Shown: positions 24,871 through 34,643, counted from the first letter of the stretch. The stretch: 38,539 bases of DNA from Acholeplasmataceae bacterium (GCA_018399615.1 JAGYNT010000005.1:1-38539), one strand, 5' to 3'. Translations and numbers: made by a program. The notes: a model not told the origin generated them from the letters alone.

Positions 24871-25191
24871 TTATCGCGCATAACGGACGGATACGTATTC
24901 GATGATGATTCCATAGAGGGCTCCGACGACAAATCCGAGGAAATCGGCATAATCGGTCGCGCTGTAGAAAGCGAACGAGACGATGAGTCCGACGATCGCG
25001 CCACGCACGATCATTTTCCGGAAAACGGGCTCGAGCGGCAAGAGACCGATCACGAGACCCATCAATAGACGATTATACCAGAATGCGAAGAGATAATCGG
25101 TTTCAGGACTCATCCGAACCGATGCTCCGATGATGCAGAAAACGCCGAGTACGGCACCTGCGACAAGCGCGATGATCAATCGTTTTTTCAT
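24871..25191 (-). CDS. Small four-helix membrane protein, unknown function
   Basis: This 106-residue protein is almost entirely membrane embedded. Four helices are apparent: LIIALVAGAVLGVFCIIGA, LLMGLVIGLLPLEPV, GAIVGLIVSFAFYS and FLGFVVGALYGIIIEYV. Glycines are regularly spaced, as in small packed bundles. AAGGAGA precedes the ATG. It follows the MATE gene by 25 nt and is probably co-transcribed with it. The family was not recognised. Confidence 0.65.
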   Translation of the reverse strand: MKKRLIIALVAGAVLGVFCIIGASVRMSPETDYLFAFWYNRLLMGLVIGLLPLEPVFRKMIVRGAIVGLIVSFAFYSATDYADFLGFVVGALYGIIIEYVSVRYAR

Positions 25192-25216
25192 GTTTTTCTC
25201 CTTTCACAATGACAAG

Positions 25217-26656
25217 TCATAAGCTACTTTCGAGCATATGTTTCAAATCGAATCTTCTGAGCTCACGTGACAGCATCCAGGCACTGAACATGCCGGCCAG
25301 AAGATCGGAAACGGCGAATGTGATCCAGATGCCGTCAAGGTCGAAATATCTCGTCATCACGATGGCAACCGGAATAAAGATCCAGAGCTGTCGCGAGGTC
25401 GCGACAATGAGCGCCTTGATCGGAAAGCCGAGAGCCTGATAGATCGCACTCAGAATGATCTGAAAACCCAAAGCGAGAAAACCGATGGCGATGATCCGAA
25501 AGGATCTGGCCCCGTAGGCGATGAAGAAGGTGCTGTCGGCATCGGGGTCGCTGAAGATCTCGAAGATCGTTTGGGCAAAAAACTGAATGAAGAGAAAGCC
25601 GAAAAAGAAATAGATGAACATGAGTTTGGTCGCGTAGCGGATGGAACCGGTCAGTCGATCATAGTTTTTCGCTCCGTAACTGAATCCGGCGATCGGCTGC
25701 AAGCCCTGGACCAGACCGAACCCCGGCATGAAGACGAAGGCCATCGTCCGATTGATCACGCCGTAGATCGACGTGTAGATCGCCGAATCACCCGGTGAAT
25801 AGTGTTTGATCAGATTGAGAATGACGATCGAGAGGATCGCTCCGATCGAACTCCGTATGAAACTCGGGAATCCGACCGACAGAATCTCTTTGGCGATATC
25901 CAAACGAACGGCAAGAAAATGCCTGAGATCGATTCTGAGCGAAGACTTGGGCGACAGAGCGTGGTAGAGCGCATAAGCGAAAGCCACCGTCTGCGAAATC
26001 ACGGTCGCGATCGCCGCACCTCGCACGCCGAGTCCCAAACCGAAATCGAAGATGAATAACGGGTCCAGAAGCATATTGAGTCCGGCGCCGATCATCATCG
26101 TGTACATCGCGATGCGCGGACGTCCTTCCGCCCGTGCCAGATTGTTCATGACGATCGTCAGGGAGAGGGGGAGAAGACCGAGCAGGATGACGCTCAAGTA
26201 ATCCTTGGCGTAGCCGATGTTCGATTTCGATGCGGCGAAGAGAACGAGCAGATCATCGATGTAGATGAGTCCGATCGCGGAAACGACCAAAGCGATCACG
26301 AGATCGATGGCAAGTGCCGTGTTTACGGCATCCTTCATCGTTTTATAATCTTTTCGCCCGAAAGCCCTTGAAAAGACGCTCGCACTACCGATTCCGATCA
26401 TGATTCCGACCGCCATCACGATGATCTGGATCGGAAAAGCCAACGCCAGTGCGCCGATCGCGATCTGCCCTGCGCCTCTGGCGACGAAAAACGCATCGAC
26501 GACATTGTAAAGGGCATTGACCATCATGCCGAGTGTCGCCGGAATGCTCAGTTTGATCAGGAGTTTCTTGATATTCATGTTGGCGAGCATATGGCTCCGG
26601 TTCTCAGCCAAGGCGTTCACTTCCGTTTCTTTGATCGGATCGGATGAATAGGACAT
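25217..26656 (-). CDS. MATE family multidrug/toxin exporter
   Basis: This protein of about 479 residues has twelve membrane helices in two homologous halves. The opening NIKKLLIKLSIPATLGMMVNAL-type helix, then YNVVDAFFVARGAG and GIGSASVFSRAFGRKD, is the typical start of DinF/NorM-like MATE proteins; the second half repeats the layout (PGFGLVQGLQPIAGFSYGAK). It exports cationic or toxic compounds in exchange for Na+ or H+. The start is uncertain: ATG 26656 and GTG 26677 both lack a good ribosome site, and a downstream ATG at 26587 is also possible. Lies between two small membrane protein genes on the same strand. Confidence 0.88.
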   Translation of the reverse strand: MSYSSDPIKETEVNALAENRSHMLANMNIKKLLIKLSIPATLGMMVNALYNVVDAFFVARGAGQIAIGALALAFPIQIIVMAVGIMIGIGSASVFSRAFGRKDYKTMKDAVNTALAIDLVIALVVSAIGLIYIDDLLVLFAASKSNIGYAKDYLSVILLGLLPLSLTIVMNNLARAEGRPRIAMYTMMIGAGLNMLLDPLFIFDFGLGLGVRGAAIATVISQTVAFAYALYHALSPKSSLRIDLRHFLAVRLDIAKEILSVGFPSFIRSSIGAILSIVILNLIKHYSPGDSAIYTSIYGVINRTMAFVFMPGFGLVQGLQPIAGFSYGAKNYDRLTGSIRYATKLMFIYFFFGFLFIQFFAQTIFEIFSDPDADSTFFIAYGARSFRIIAIGFLALGFQIILSAIYQALGFPIKALIVATSRQLWIFIPVAIVMTRYFDLDGIWITFAVSDLLAGMFSAWMLSRELRRFDLKHMLESSL

Positions 26657-26724
26657 CTGGCCATGAAAGCGAATCACACGTCACATTTTGGTCCGAAACG
26701 TTTGGTTTCCTCCGTTGGAACAAG

Positions 26725-27129
26725 TCAGTCAAGAAAGAGTCGTGTTCGAATCAAACTGACGAGCGCGACCTGTAAAAAGAGAAACATCTGAAAAACGGGA
26801 GCAAGCGAAATCTGGCGGAAAAGGATGAGCCAGATGAAAGACAACCCGTCAAGTGCGATCATAACGAGAAGAAGCTTCTTGTACGTGCCATGGATCGCAC
26901 TTCCCTGAAAGCGGTCTTCCTGAACATGCCATGTCCGAAAAAGAATACACGCCAGGACAGTCACGTATAACAGCGGATAGGCCGTTCTGAACAGAATCCG
27001 TTCCTGATCGACATCAAGCGTATCGTAAAAATCGAGTGAGACGAACGAGATCGCCACGAGTGGAACGACCAGAATGACGAGTGCGACGATGACCATGGAT
27101 AAACTCTCGCGGTTTTCATGAAAACTCAC
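26725..27129 (-). CDS. Small membrane protein, unknown function
   Basis: This 134-residue protein has four membrane helices (about 12-31, 47-65, 83-105 and 110-128) joined by short charged loops. GTG at 27129 is the likely start, with AGG at a suitable distance; ATG at 27096 would remove the first eleven residues only. It is the upstream neighbour of the MATE gene (about 70 nt). It lies immediately downstream of a degraded stretch on the same strand, so it could have belonged to a longer operon. No family recognised. Confidence 0.55.
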   Translation of the reverse strand: MSFHENRESLSMVIVALVILVVPLVAISFVSLDFYDTLDVDQERILFRTAYPLLYVTVLACILFRTWHVQEDRFQGSAIHGTYKKLLLVMIALDGLSFIWLILFRQISLAPVFQMFLFLQVALVSLIRTRLFLD

Positions 27130-27139
27130 CTCTTTACCT

Positions 27140-28750
27140 AGGAATCAAAGATTACGTTTGCGCAGTTTCATCTGTTCTTTGAAAAACACATGCGATCGTC
27201 CGCCCCCATTTCATGAGATCGCCCGGCTTAAGATCGATTCGCGATCATAAACGTCGATCCCGTCGACGATATGCGTTTTCGAACAGATACGGTATGACGG
27301 CGTTGAAATCTTCGATATCTAAGGTTTGAACGCATAGAGCCGATGCTGAAAGTTGATTCCTGGAATATGGCGATGCACGCGACCGCCACCGCCGACAGAA
27401 GACTCCAGTCGCCGAAGGCGCCAATCATCGGTATCCTCTTGAGACATACGTCACCGGCGTTGTGCCTGTGTACGTTGATCTGCGTCATTAAATCGAAAAG
27501 ATCAGTCTCAAGTATTTCAGCAGTTTTCCGCGAAATACCATCGAGTTTGCTCCATAGGCAAGCCGGTTCTGGCCTCGTCAACGTATCCATAGGCAAAGCT
27601 TTCTGTATGCCCATTGATAAGGCTTCAACCGCCTGATCAATATGAGCCTGCCGTAATCGATCAACTGCAGAATCATGAAGATGACCGCTCCCAGGAGAAC
27701 GATAGAGGACGCGATCGCCGCCGATGGCGAAGTTGACTGTCGAAGAACGGCGAAGACCATGATTGAGAAAACTGGGATAGCGATCGCTTCGATTCGCCGA
27801 AAAATCTCGATGGTCGCCGTCAGCAGAACGACCAGAAGCCCGAGAAAATCAGGATTCAAATCCAGACCGACTCGAAAAAAGTGAAGCACGCTCGAGGCCT
27901 GCGTTCCGTAATCGCATTGGAAGCCGGAATACAGTCCAATGAAAACTGTATAAGGCCACTGGTATCGCTTCATGGCGAAATCACGGATGTAATGCAGATC
28001 AACTGAACTGGGAAACAGAGTCACATGATATAGGATATACGCCCATGACATAATCAAGGCTCGTCACGAACTGGATCATCCGCGATCCCGAATTCAGAGC
28101 GATATTGCGCGTGTACCGCGAACATGTGCCCAAGTGTCCCTTGCCCCTTCGTGCTCACGGTCGACAACGACGCAATTACTGATGGCGAGTCCGATGGAAA
28201 AAGAGCGCGACCGCGACACCCAGACGAATCGAATAGGACTCGATCCACGAGTTCAGGCCGGCCCGGTCCCCGTAGATGATCGATTGAGAGTCTTCGCCAT
28301 CGCCTCATAAATAAGGCGAGCGATGTGCCATTTGAGTTACAACCAGCGAATCTTCCAGAGTCGTGACGAGTGCCAGAACTCGCGTAAGGAACAAGCGCAG
28401 GCCCTTCGTCGAAATATCTGGTGTAGAGAACGTCCGTCGAGTCTTACTGATATCCTAAAGAGGACGCACGCAACAAGATGCTTTGAGCGCTGAACGCATC
28501 ATCGAGTGTTGACGATCGTAAGAAAACATCTGGCTTCGGGATATTTCGCGCCATCGGAAGTGACTGCAGTTCGATTGTTTTTGTCTTCCAAAAACCAGAG
28601 ACCAATCGTCATTGAGTTCGGTCACCGTGCTCATGCCGAGTCGTTGGTGATTGCGCCGCTGAAATAGCAATCCCGAAATGAACGTGGAAGCTGTGATCAG
28701 GTCAGGATATAGGGCATATGGAATTTCTGCGCATCCGTGGTTCCTCCGCA
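27140..28750 (-). pseudogene. Degraded or error-ridden minus-strand membrane protein gene(s)
   Basis: No intact gene covers this stretch. Minus-strand fragments in shifting frames look protein-coding. The best is 27578-28057, 159 codons with hydrophobic helices (LLVVLLTATIEIFRRIEAIAI, IVLLGAVIFMILQLID) around YTVFIGLYSGFQCDYG. Upstream of it, 28054-28308 ends in VHAQYRSEFGIADDPVRDEP and appears to continue into it after a frame change. Downstream, 27228-27614 carries a further hydrophobic piece (LLSAVAVACIAIFQ). At the far end another frame reads DGIDVYDRESI, and after further shifts FFKEQMKLRKRN before a stop near 27150. This is best explained as one or two membrane protein genes broken by several small indels. 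The family was not identified. Confidence 0.45.
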
Positions 28751-28856
28751 CTTTTTAGAACAAATCCTCGATCAGCGAATCAGGGACATGGTATGTCCGC
28801 CGCTTATTGTTCATCGGACATCCGAAATCCTTGTGAAATCAGGATTCGCCGGCAGC

Positions 28857-28884
28857 TCATTTATCGATTCGTGCCGATAAATGA
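28857..28884. repeat. Perfect 10-bp inverted repeat (hairpin or operator)
   Basis: TCATTTATCG and CGATAAATGA are perfect inverted copies separated by 8 nt. There is no T tract on either side, so it is not a typical terminator. It lies 9 bases upstream of the promoter-like element for the GGDEF gene, so an operator role is possible. Confidence 0.5.
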
Positions 28885-28892
28885 AGTCTTTG

Positions 28893-28919
28893 TTGAACAG
28901 TCAGAAAACTGTATATAAA
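28893..28919 (+). promoter_or_regulatory. Possible promoter of the GGDEF gene
   Basis: TTGAAC (28893-28898) and TATAAA (28914-28919) are 15 nt apart, short of the ideal 17, about 125 nt before the start at 29046. A weak call based only on position and partial match. Confidence 0.25.
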
Positions 28920-29045
28920 AGGCTTCAATATGGTCCTGGGTTATAGCATCTGAATTTGGGTAAGACGCCAGGAAAGAATCTGCAACGCATAACTACGACG
29001 TCGCTGTCACGACGCCACCCGTAATCATAGCGAGGTGTGATCAAG

Positions 29046-30132
29046 ATGGATAGCATCGAACAACTTTTTACCTTGTCATTCGCACTTGAGCGCTCATGAT
29101 CGCCATCGTCTATGGCTTTTGGTGCTTTTTGACAAACCGGAACCTTCACAAAGGCACGCATACTGGTGCCTTTTGACGGTTGCCAACATCGGTTGCTCGT
29201 TTCAACACTTCCAGCCATATATTCGGCAATACGTCTATGCCGCCGCGGCAGTCGGCACATACGCTTTCGTTTTGGGATCCTATGCATACATCGATCGATC
29301 CCCTCACAAAAACGTTCATGTTTTCATGTCGCTTTTTCTTGTTGTCATTCTATGCATGACCTTCTTCAAGAGCACGCTCGTCTTCGTTCCCTTGACGTTG
29401 CTCGTGCTGACGATGAGCTATTTTTCGATTGCGGCAATCGCTTTTCTTCAGGAAAAGGCGAAGCAGAGAAACCTTTACGGCGTCGCCATCATCCTTCTCG
29501 TCATCAACCAGGTCATCTATCTCTTTTCCTATGGAACGGCAGCTTATGACGCGATCGGCTACATCGTCCTGGGCATGTCGGGGACGATCCTCGGCTTCGG
29601 ACCGATCGCACTCTATCACTTCGCAACGTATAAGACACAATCCAAAATCCAGGATCGGCTCTATTTTTTGAGTTATCACGACAGTCTGACGAGTCTCAAG
29701 AATCGCGCGCATCTCGAAGAGATGCTCGACAACTATGAAGTCCATAAAACGGTTCCGTTCAGCATTTTCATGATCGATCTCAATAATCTCAAGGAGATCA
29801 ACGACTCCTTGGGACATCACGTCGGCGATGAACTCCTGATCGAAACGGCATCGCTATTGAAGCACGTATTCGGCAACTTCGAACACATCGTCCGTCTCGG
29901 TGGCGATGAATTTCTCATCCTCTTGCCGAATATTGATGAAAGATCGGCCGAATCCTACAAAAACGACCTCAAAAACACGATCTTGCAATCGGAAGCGCTC
30001 GACATGACGCTCTCGATCGCGATCGGTTCGGCAACGCGAACCGATGAGCGACTATCACTCAGAGAGGTCATACGCAACGCCGAGAAAGCCATGTATGCCG
30101 ACAAACAGCGTACGCGAAACAAACGTACGTGA
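29046..30132 (+). CDS. Membrane-bound diguanylate cyclase (GGDEF), frameshifted 5' end
   Basis: The C-terminal ~160 residues are a GGDEF domain: SYHDSLTSLKNRAHLEEML, the Mg/GTP-binding strand FSIFMIDLNNLKEINDSLGHH, and the active-site loop VRLGGDEFLILLPN, all intact, so synthesis of cyclic di-GMP is expected. No RxxD inhibitory site precedes the loop. Upstream are six or so membrane helices. The 5' end is damaged. ATG 29046 with GAGGTG 8 nt upstream begins MDSIEQLFTLSFAL. The frame then moves near 29090 to LMIAIVYGFWCFLTNRN, and again near 29160 to LLTVANIGC, which runs to the stop. Both shifts fit single-base losses. The longest unbroken frame starts at TTG 29086 but lacks a sensible N-terminus. 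A terminator follows. Confidence 0.75.
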
Positions 30133-30146
30133 AACGAATTGATCCG

Positions 30147-30174
30147 GCCGTGTCATAAGACATGGCTTTTTTTT
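30147..30174 (+). terminator. Rho-independent terminator after the GGDEF gene
   Basis: GCCGTGTC and GACATGGC pair (one G-T) around an ATAA loop and are followed by eight T. The last T bases overlap the stop codon of the convergent sbcC gene. Confidence 0.88.
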
Positions 30175-33100
30175 ATCGGATCCTGCTTCCTTCATTCGTG
30201 ACTTCAAGCGTGATCTTGGCTTCGATTCGATCCTTCAGTTCCTGAACATGACTGATCATGCCGACGACGCGTCCCGTCCGATTGAGATTGAGCAACGTTT
30301 CGATCGCCATGTCGAGTGATTCCGCATCGAGCGTTCCGAACCCTTCATCGATGAACATCGTCTCAAGACTGATTCCTCCCGCATTTCGTTCCACGATTTC
30401 GGCCAACCCGAGAGCCAAAGCCAGAGCGGCTTTGAACGACTCACCACCGGAAAGCGTCGAAACATCGCGTGTCTTCGTCGTATAGGCATCATGGATGATG
30501 AGATCGAGCCCCTGTTTGCCGGAGCCTTTCATGCGATCCGCCTTCCGCAGGAGGGTATAGCGCTCACTCGTCATGTTCGCGAGTTTCCGATTGGCGACGA
30601 TCAGGATCTCGTTGAAAAAGTATGCGAGCACGTAACGTTCGAAAGAAATCCGGTTTCCCCGCATCCCCCGGGCGAGATCGGCGATTTCCTGAGCTTTTTC
30701 ATAGGTCTTTCGGGCTTTCTCGGACGACCGATACGTTTTTCCGATCATGTTTTCGAGTTCTCTATTTCGTGAATATCGGATATCGAGTTCCCGGTTTTCT
30801 TCCTGCATCCGCGCGTGTTTCTCTTCACGTGCGATCACGTCCTCTTTCATCGGTTTCGTGTCGTGTTTTTTTTGATCCACGATCTCCTGTTCGATGATTT
30901 CAAGCCACTTGCTGTTTTGCAGGACGGCATCATCGTGGGTTTTCACCCGTTTTTTCATCGCATCGATGTCTTGTTCTGTTTCGAGCGTTCGATCGAGTTC
31001 TTCCGCAGAAGAAAAGTGCGCATAGAGTTCGTTTTCATAGGCCCTTTTCGCCTGCTCGTATGTCGTTTCGTTTTCGTTGATATCTTTTTCGATTTCCGCA
31101 AGAGCGTGCTCTTCGTGCGTGAGATTCTGTTCGTTGGTCCGATAGGATTCGCGAATGGAATCGATCCGTTTCATATTCCGCTTACTCGCCAGTTCCAGGG
31201 CATCGCGCGTTTTCTTCAGTTCGTCGAGCTCGCGCTTCTCACCATCGAGCTTTCGCTTCAGGAGACCCAGATCGTGTGTGATCCGTTTGGTTTCCCCACT
31301 CAACAGATCGATCGTGCGCTGTGCTTCCGTCTTTCGTTTCAAAATCGACTCCTTGCGCGTCTCCAAATCGCTCAGTTCATTCTTCAATCGTTTGAGTTCG
31401 CGTTCGGTCTCATCGATTTCTCTTTGTTTGGCGTAAGCCGTCTCGAGTTCGTCTTTTCGATTTGTCAATTCTTCCTGGATTTTCGTCTTGTCGATCGAAA
31501 ACGCATATCCGAGCTTCCTTATCGTTTCCCGGATTTTCTCATGCGTATCCTCGTAGCTTTCTTTCAGACGTTCGAGTCTGCTTTCGGCCTGATTGTATGT
31601 GGCGAGATCCTCTTCATAGGCCCTCTTGTTCGCTTCATGGTCCTGATGCGAGATCGTTTCGTCCGTCGCTTCAGCCTTGTTCGGATGATGGATCGAGCCG
31701 CATACGGGACACGGTTTCCCCTCTTCGAGCGACTCGGCGATCAGCGTGGCCTGTCCCTTCAGGTAACGTCGCGATTTTTCGCGAAACGCTTTTTCTTTTC
31801 CGAGAAACACCCGGTGTTTCTCTTCGAATTGAACCTTTTCCTTTCGCAGGTTCTCATCCTTTTCTTCGAGTTCGCCGAATAGATCTGAGAGCTGTTCATC
31901 CTCCCGGATCCGTTTTTCTTTCGCCTGGATGTCGCGCATCAGGTCGATCGCCTTGCCGACGAGATCCTCGTTTTCACGGATCTTCCTGTTCAGTTTCCTA
32001 ATCCTTTTTTCATCGTTTTCGAGTTCCTCGTTTTCCCGTTTCAGGACCTCCTGTTCCGCTCTGATTTTCTGTTCATATGTCTGAATTTCCTGTTCCTTTT
32101 CGTTATAGGACTTCAGTCGTTCGATCATCTCGTCGAGTCGGTTTTGTTCATGTTTGTCGGTTTCGACCTGACGTTCGATCGCGGGAATGTCGTCATATTC
32201 CTTTTTGATTCCGACTGCCTTTTCTTTCAATTCGGACAGGAGGTCTTTTGTCTTTCGTGCCCGTATGAGGTAACGATCCCTGTTCGCCTTGATTTCCGAA
32301 ACCCTTTCCCTGAGCGGCCTGATCGAAAGCGCGCGTTCAAAACGATCGATATTTTTCCGATCCGCATCGATCGTTTCGTTCTCGCTCTCGAGTTCCTGAC
32401 GTATCCGGTTCGCTTCCTGTTTCTGGTCGAGTCTTTCATTGTTTCGCTCGACGGCGCGAATACGCTCCTTCGTTTCGTCGATTTTTTTCTGCATCTTCCG
32501 TTCTTCAGACCGTTTTTGCTGCAAGGATTCATCGAGTTTTCTATTGATCGAACCGAGTTCTTCCAATAACGATTCGACGTGAACGTATTCGCTTTCGAGA
32601 ATCCGGTTCAACTCCGTGTCCTGATCGGTCCGTGCGATCTGCCGACAGTAGCTCTCGAGTCGCGTCTGGTCATCGGTAAACGTCTTTTTCATGGCATCCG
32701 CCTGGTCCTTCAGGCGTTCCTGAAAGCGTTCGAAGAAATCGGTATCGAAAATCCGTCGGAAAATCTTGGTCCGTTCATCGCTCGAGGCGAGGAGAAGCGC
32801 CTGGAACTCACCTTGCGGCAACATGACGATCTGTTTGAACTGATCAAAACTGATGCCGAGTATGTCCATGACTTTGTCATTGACATCCCCGACGCGCGTC
32901 AGGACATCGGTCGGACTTGAAAGCGAGCGGAACTCGGCCTGATGTTGCATCGTAATGACGTCCGTTCCCCGTTTGCTCGGTCTCTCCTGCTTGGGATAAC
33001 GGATGATTTCATAGGTCTTGTCGTGTACGGTGAAGACCAGCTTCACGTATGTTCTCGTCTCGATGTCGGCGAAATCACTGCGGGTGTTTTCCGGATCGGA

Positions 33101-33283
33101 ACGATTCGATCCACTGGCTTTACCGTATAAAGCGAAGCTGATCGCATCGAAGATGGTCGTCTTGCCCGCACCCGTGGGGCCGGAGATCAAAAAGATCTGT
33201 TTTTTGTTGATCGCTTCGAAATCGATTGATTCGACATCCTTGAAGGGACCGAAAGCGGACATTTCCAAGTATTCGATTTTCAC
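30173..33283 (-). CDS. sbcC: SbcC, ATPase subunit of the SbcCD nuclease
   Basis: This 1036-residue SMC-like protein has an N-terminal Walker A GPTGAGKTTIFDAISFALYG and long heptad-rich coiled-coil arms. The zinc hook is CPVCGSIHHP at about residue 525. The C-terminal half has signature LSGGESFKAALALALGLAE and Walker B METMFIDEGFGTLD-type sequence (here LETMFIDEGFGTLD). It works with SbcD to process hairpins and DNA ends. GTG at 33283 is chosen because GAGGAGG lies 7 nt upstream and it overlaps the sbcD stop (GTGA); a longer frame to 33337 would add residues inside sbcD. The length is close to the family norm. Confidence 0.95.
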   Translation of the reverse strand: MKIEYLEMSAFGPFKDVESIDFEAINKKQIFLISGPTGAGKTTIFDAISFALYGKASGSNRSDPENTRSDFADIETRTYVKLVFTVHDKTYEIIRYPKQERPSKRGTDVITMQHQAEFRSLSSPTDVLTRVGDVNDKVMDILGISFDQFKQIVMLPQGEFQALLLASSDERTKIFRRIFDTDFFERFQERLKDQADAMKKTFTDDQTRLESYCRQIARTDQDTELNRILESEYVHVESLLEELGSINRKLDESLQQKRSEERKMQKKIDETKERIRAVERNNERLDQKQEANRIRQELESENETIDADRKNIDRFERALSIRPLRERVSEIKANRDRYLIRARKTKDLLSELKEKAVGIKKEYDDIPAIERQVETDKHEQNRLDEMIERLKSYNEKEQEIQTYEQKIRAEQEVLKRENEELENDEKRIRKLNRKIRENEDLVGKAIDLMRDIQAKEKRIREDEQLSDLFGELEEKDENLRKEKVQFEEKHRVFLGKEKAFREKSRRYLKGQATLIAESLEEGKPCPVCGSIHHPNKAEATDETISHQDHEANKRAYEEDLATYNQAESRLERLKESYEDTHEKIRETIRKLGYAFSIDKTKIQEELTNRKDELETAYAKQREIDETERELKRLKNELSDLETRKESILKRKTEAQRTIDLLSGETKRITHDLGLLKRKLDGEKRELDELKKTRDALELASKRNMKRIDSIRESYRTNEQNLTHEEHALAEIEKDINENETTYEQAKRAYENELYAHFSSAEELDRTLETEQDIDAMKKRVKTHDDAVLQNSKWLEIIEQEIVDQKKHDTKPMKEDVIAREEKHARMQEENRELDIRYSRNRELENMIGKTYRSSEKARKTYEKAQEIADLARGMRGNRISFERYVLAYFFNEILIVANRKLANMTSERYTLLRKADRMKGSGKQGLDLIIHDAYTTKTRDVSTLSGGESFKAALALALGLAEIVERNAGGISLETMFIDEGFGTLDAESLDMAIETLLNLNRTGRVVGMISHVQELKDRIEAKITLEVTNEGSRIR

Positions 33284-34473
33284 GATTCGCCCTCCTCTTT
33301 GATCAAGTTCTGTACGGTTTTCTGAATCAGAGTGCAATCCTGTTCGTCGAGCTCGTATTCCGCCGTCTTGGCGGCGAAATCTTCAAACATGCTCAAAACG
33401 AGTTCCGGAAACCGTGTTTTCTTGTTCTCATGGAGTTGTTTGGCCAGACTTTCACTCATGAGCGACTGTTCGATCGCGAACGCCTTCGGATAGGCATATT
33501 TGAACTCCATGATCAGCGGAAAGACTTCTTTGAGTTTCGGTACCGGTTCAAAGATCTCGTCTTCATCTTCGAGGATGATCTTGACGTAGTCGTTTTCATG
33601 GGCACGGATCCGATCCTTGTCCTTGATGATGTTTTCGAAACAATCCTTGATGATCACGAGATCACGCCTTGGCTTGAGCGGCAGCAGTTCATATGTGATA
33701 TCATGCTTGGCTTTGAGATCGAGTAGGATGGTGCTCTTTTTATGATTGGCTTCGGAAAACGAATATTTCATGATGGATCCGGTATAACGGTTGTTGGGAT
33801 CACCGATTTTCTGGGGTTTGTGGATATGCCCCAAAGCGACGAAATCAAAATCATCAAAGAGCTCACGATCGACGTATTCCAAACCTCCCAAAGCGAGCGT
33901 TTTCTCCGAATCGGACGTCTCGGGCAGGAGGACGTTGGCGACGACATAGGCGTGTGTGACGAGGATGTTTCGTACGCTTTTGTCGATCGTTTCCCGTTCG
34001 AGCATGCGTTGATATGCCATATGAAAGGAATCGATCGTTTCGTCCTCCAAAATGGCTCGGACTTCCTGGTAGGGTATGAACGGGATGAGATGAACATGGA
34101 TGGGTCCGAAAGCGTCATGCAGCGTGACCTTTTCGATCGATTTCTCATACTTTGAAGCGATGTGATATCCGGTTTCGGATAAAAGACTGTTTCCGAAAGA
34201 CAGCCGTTCCTGACTGTCATGATTTCCGGCGATCGCGATGACCTTGATCTTCTTTTTCAGGACCATGTCGGTAACGAACGCATCGAAAAGAAGAATCGCC
34301 TCTTTCGGAGGGATCGCCCGATCATAGATATCCCCTGTTATGATCACGACGTCAACGTCGTGTTCGATCGCCTGTCGCTTGATGGCTTCAACGACCTCTT
34401 TCTGTTCTTCAAGCAACGAATAGTTGTTGATGATTTTCCCCAGGTGCCAGTCACCGGTAACGAGTATGCGCAT
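33280..34473 (-). CDS. sbcD: SbcD, nuclease subunit of the SbcCD complex
   Basis: This 397-residue calcineurin-like phosphoesterase has the metal-binding motifs in order: TGDWHLGK, ITGDIYDR, AGNHDSQER, VTHAYV and ALGHIHKP. It is the Mn-dependent exo/endonuclease partner of SbcC. The ATG has AAAGGAGGAACG just upstream. The 3' end overlaps sbcC, as in most sbcDC operons. An extended -10 lies about 120 nt upstream. No missing residues noted. Confidence 0.95.
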   Translation of the reverse strand: MRILVTGDWHLGKIINNYSLLEEQKEVVEAIKRQAIEHDVDVVIITGDIYDRAIPPKEAILLFDAFVTDMVLKKKIKVIAIAGNHDSQERLSFGNSLLSETGYHIASKYEKSIEKVTLHDAFGPIHVHLIPFIPYQEVRAILEDETIDSFHMAYQRMLERETIDKSVRNILVTHAYVVANVLLPETSDSEKTLALGGLEYVDRELFDDFDFVALGHIHKPQKIGDPNNRYTGSIMKYSFSEANHKKSTILLDLKAKHDITYELLPLKPRRDLVIIKDCFENIIKDKDRIRAHENDYVKIILEDEDEIFEPVPKLKEVFPLIMEFKYAYPKAFAIEQSLMSESLAKQLHENKKTRFPELVLSMFEDFAAKTAEYELDEQDCTLIQKTVQNLIKEEGES

Positions 34474-34591
34474 GGTTCGTTCCTCCTTTTACACGTCCGT
34501 TTTCAAGAACATCGAGCCATTCTTCTGATCGAATATGGATAAAAACCCTATGCATGCCCGATGGGCTCGGTCGGCTCGAAATGTCCTTTTC

Positions 34592-34597
34592 ATTATA
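34592..34597 (-). promoter_or_regulatory. Extended -10 promoter of sbcDC
   Basis: The minus strand reads TGATATAAT with no clear -35, about 120 nt ahead of the sbcD start and downstream of a terminator. Confidence 0.55.
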
Positions 34598-34643
34598 TCA
34601 TGCTTCCGACCCCGAACGACAGCCGATATCCGATGCATGAATG

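Larger units (their letters stand above)
28751..29045. other. Non-coding stretch before the GGDEF gene
   Basis: No convincing reading frame is seen on either strand. It holds a perfect inverted repeat (28857-28884) and a weak promoter-like pair upstream of the GGDEF gene. Confidence 0.4.

Noticed and set aside
28925-29287. Minus-strand frame of 120 codons opposite the GGDEF gene start
   Set aside because: Arg/Cys-rich composition with no hydrophobic or domain pattern; the plus-strand sequence here is explained by the frameshifted GGDEF gene.
30815-31882. Long plus-strand Phe-rich frames opposite sbcC
   Set aside because: Coiled-coil genes rich in Glu/Lys codons give Phe/Leu-rich antisense frames; sbcC itself is certain.
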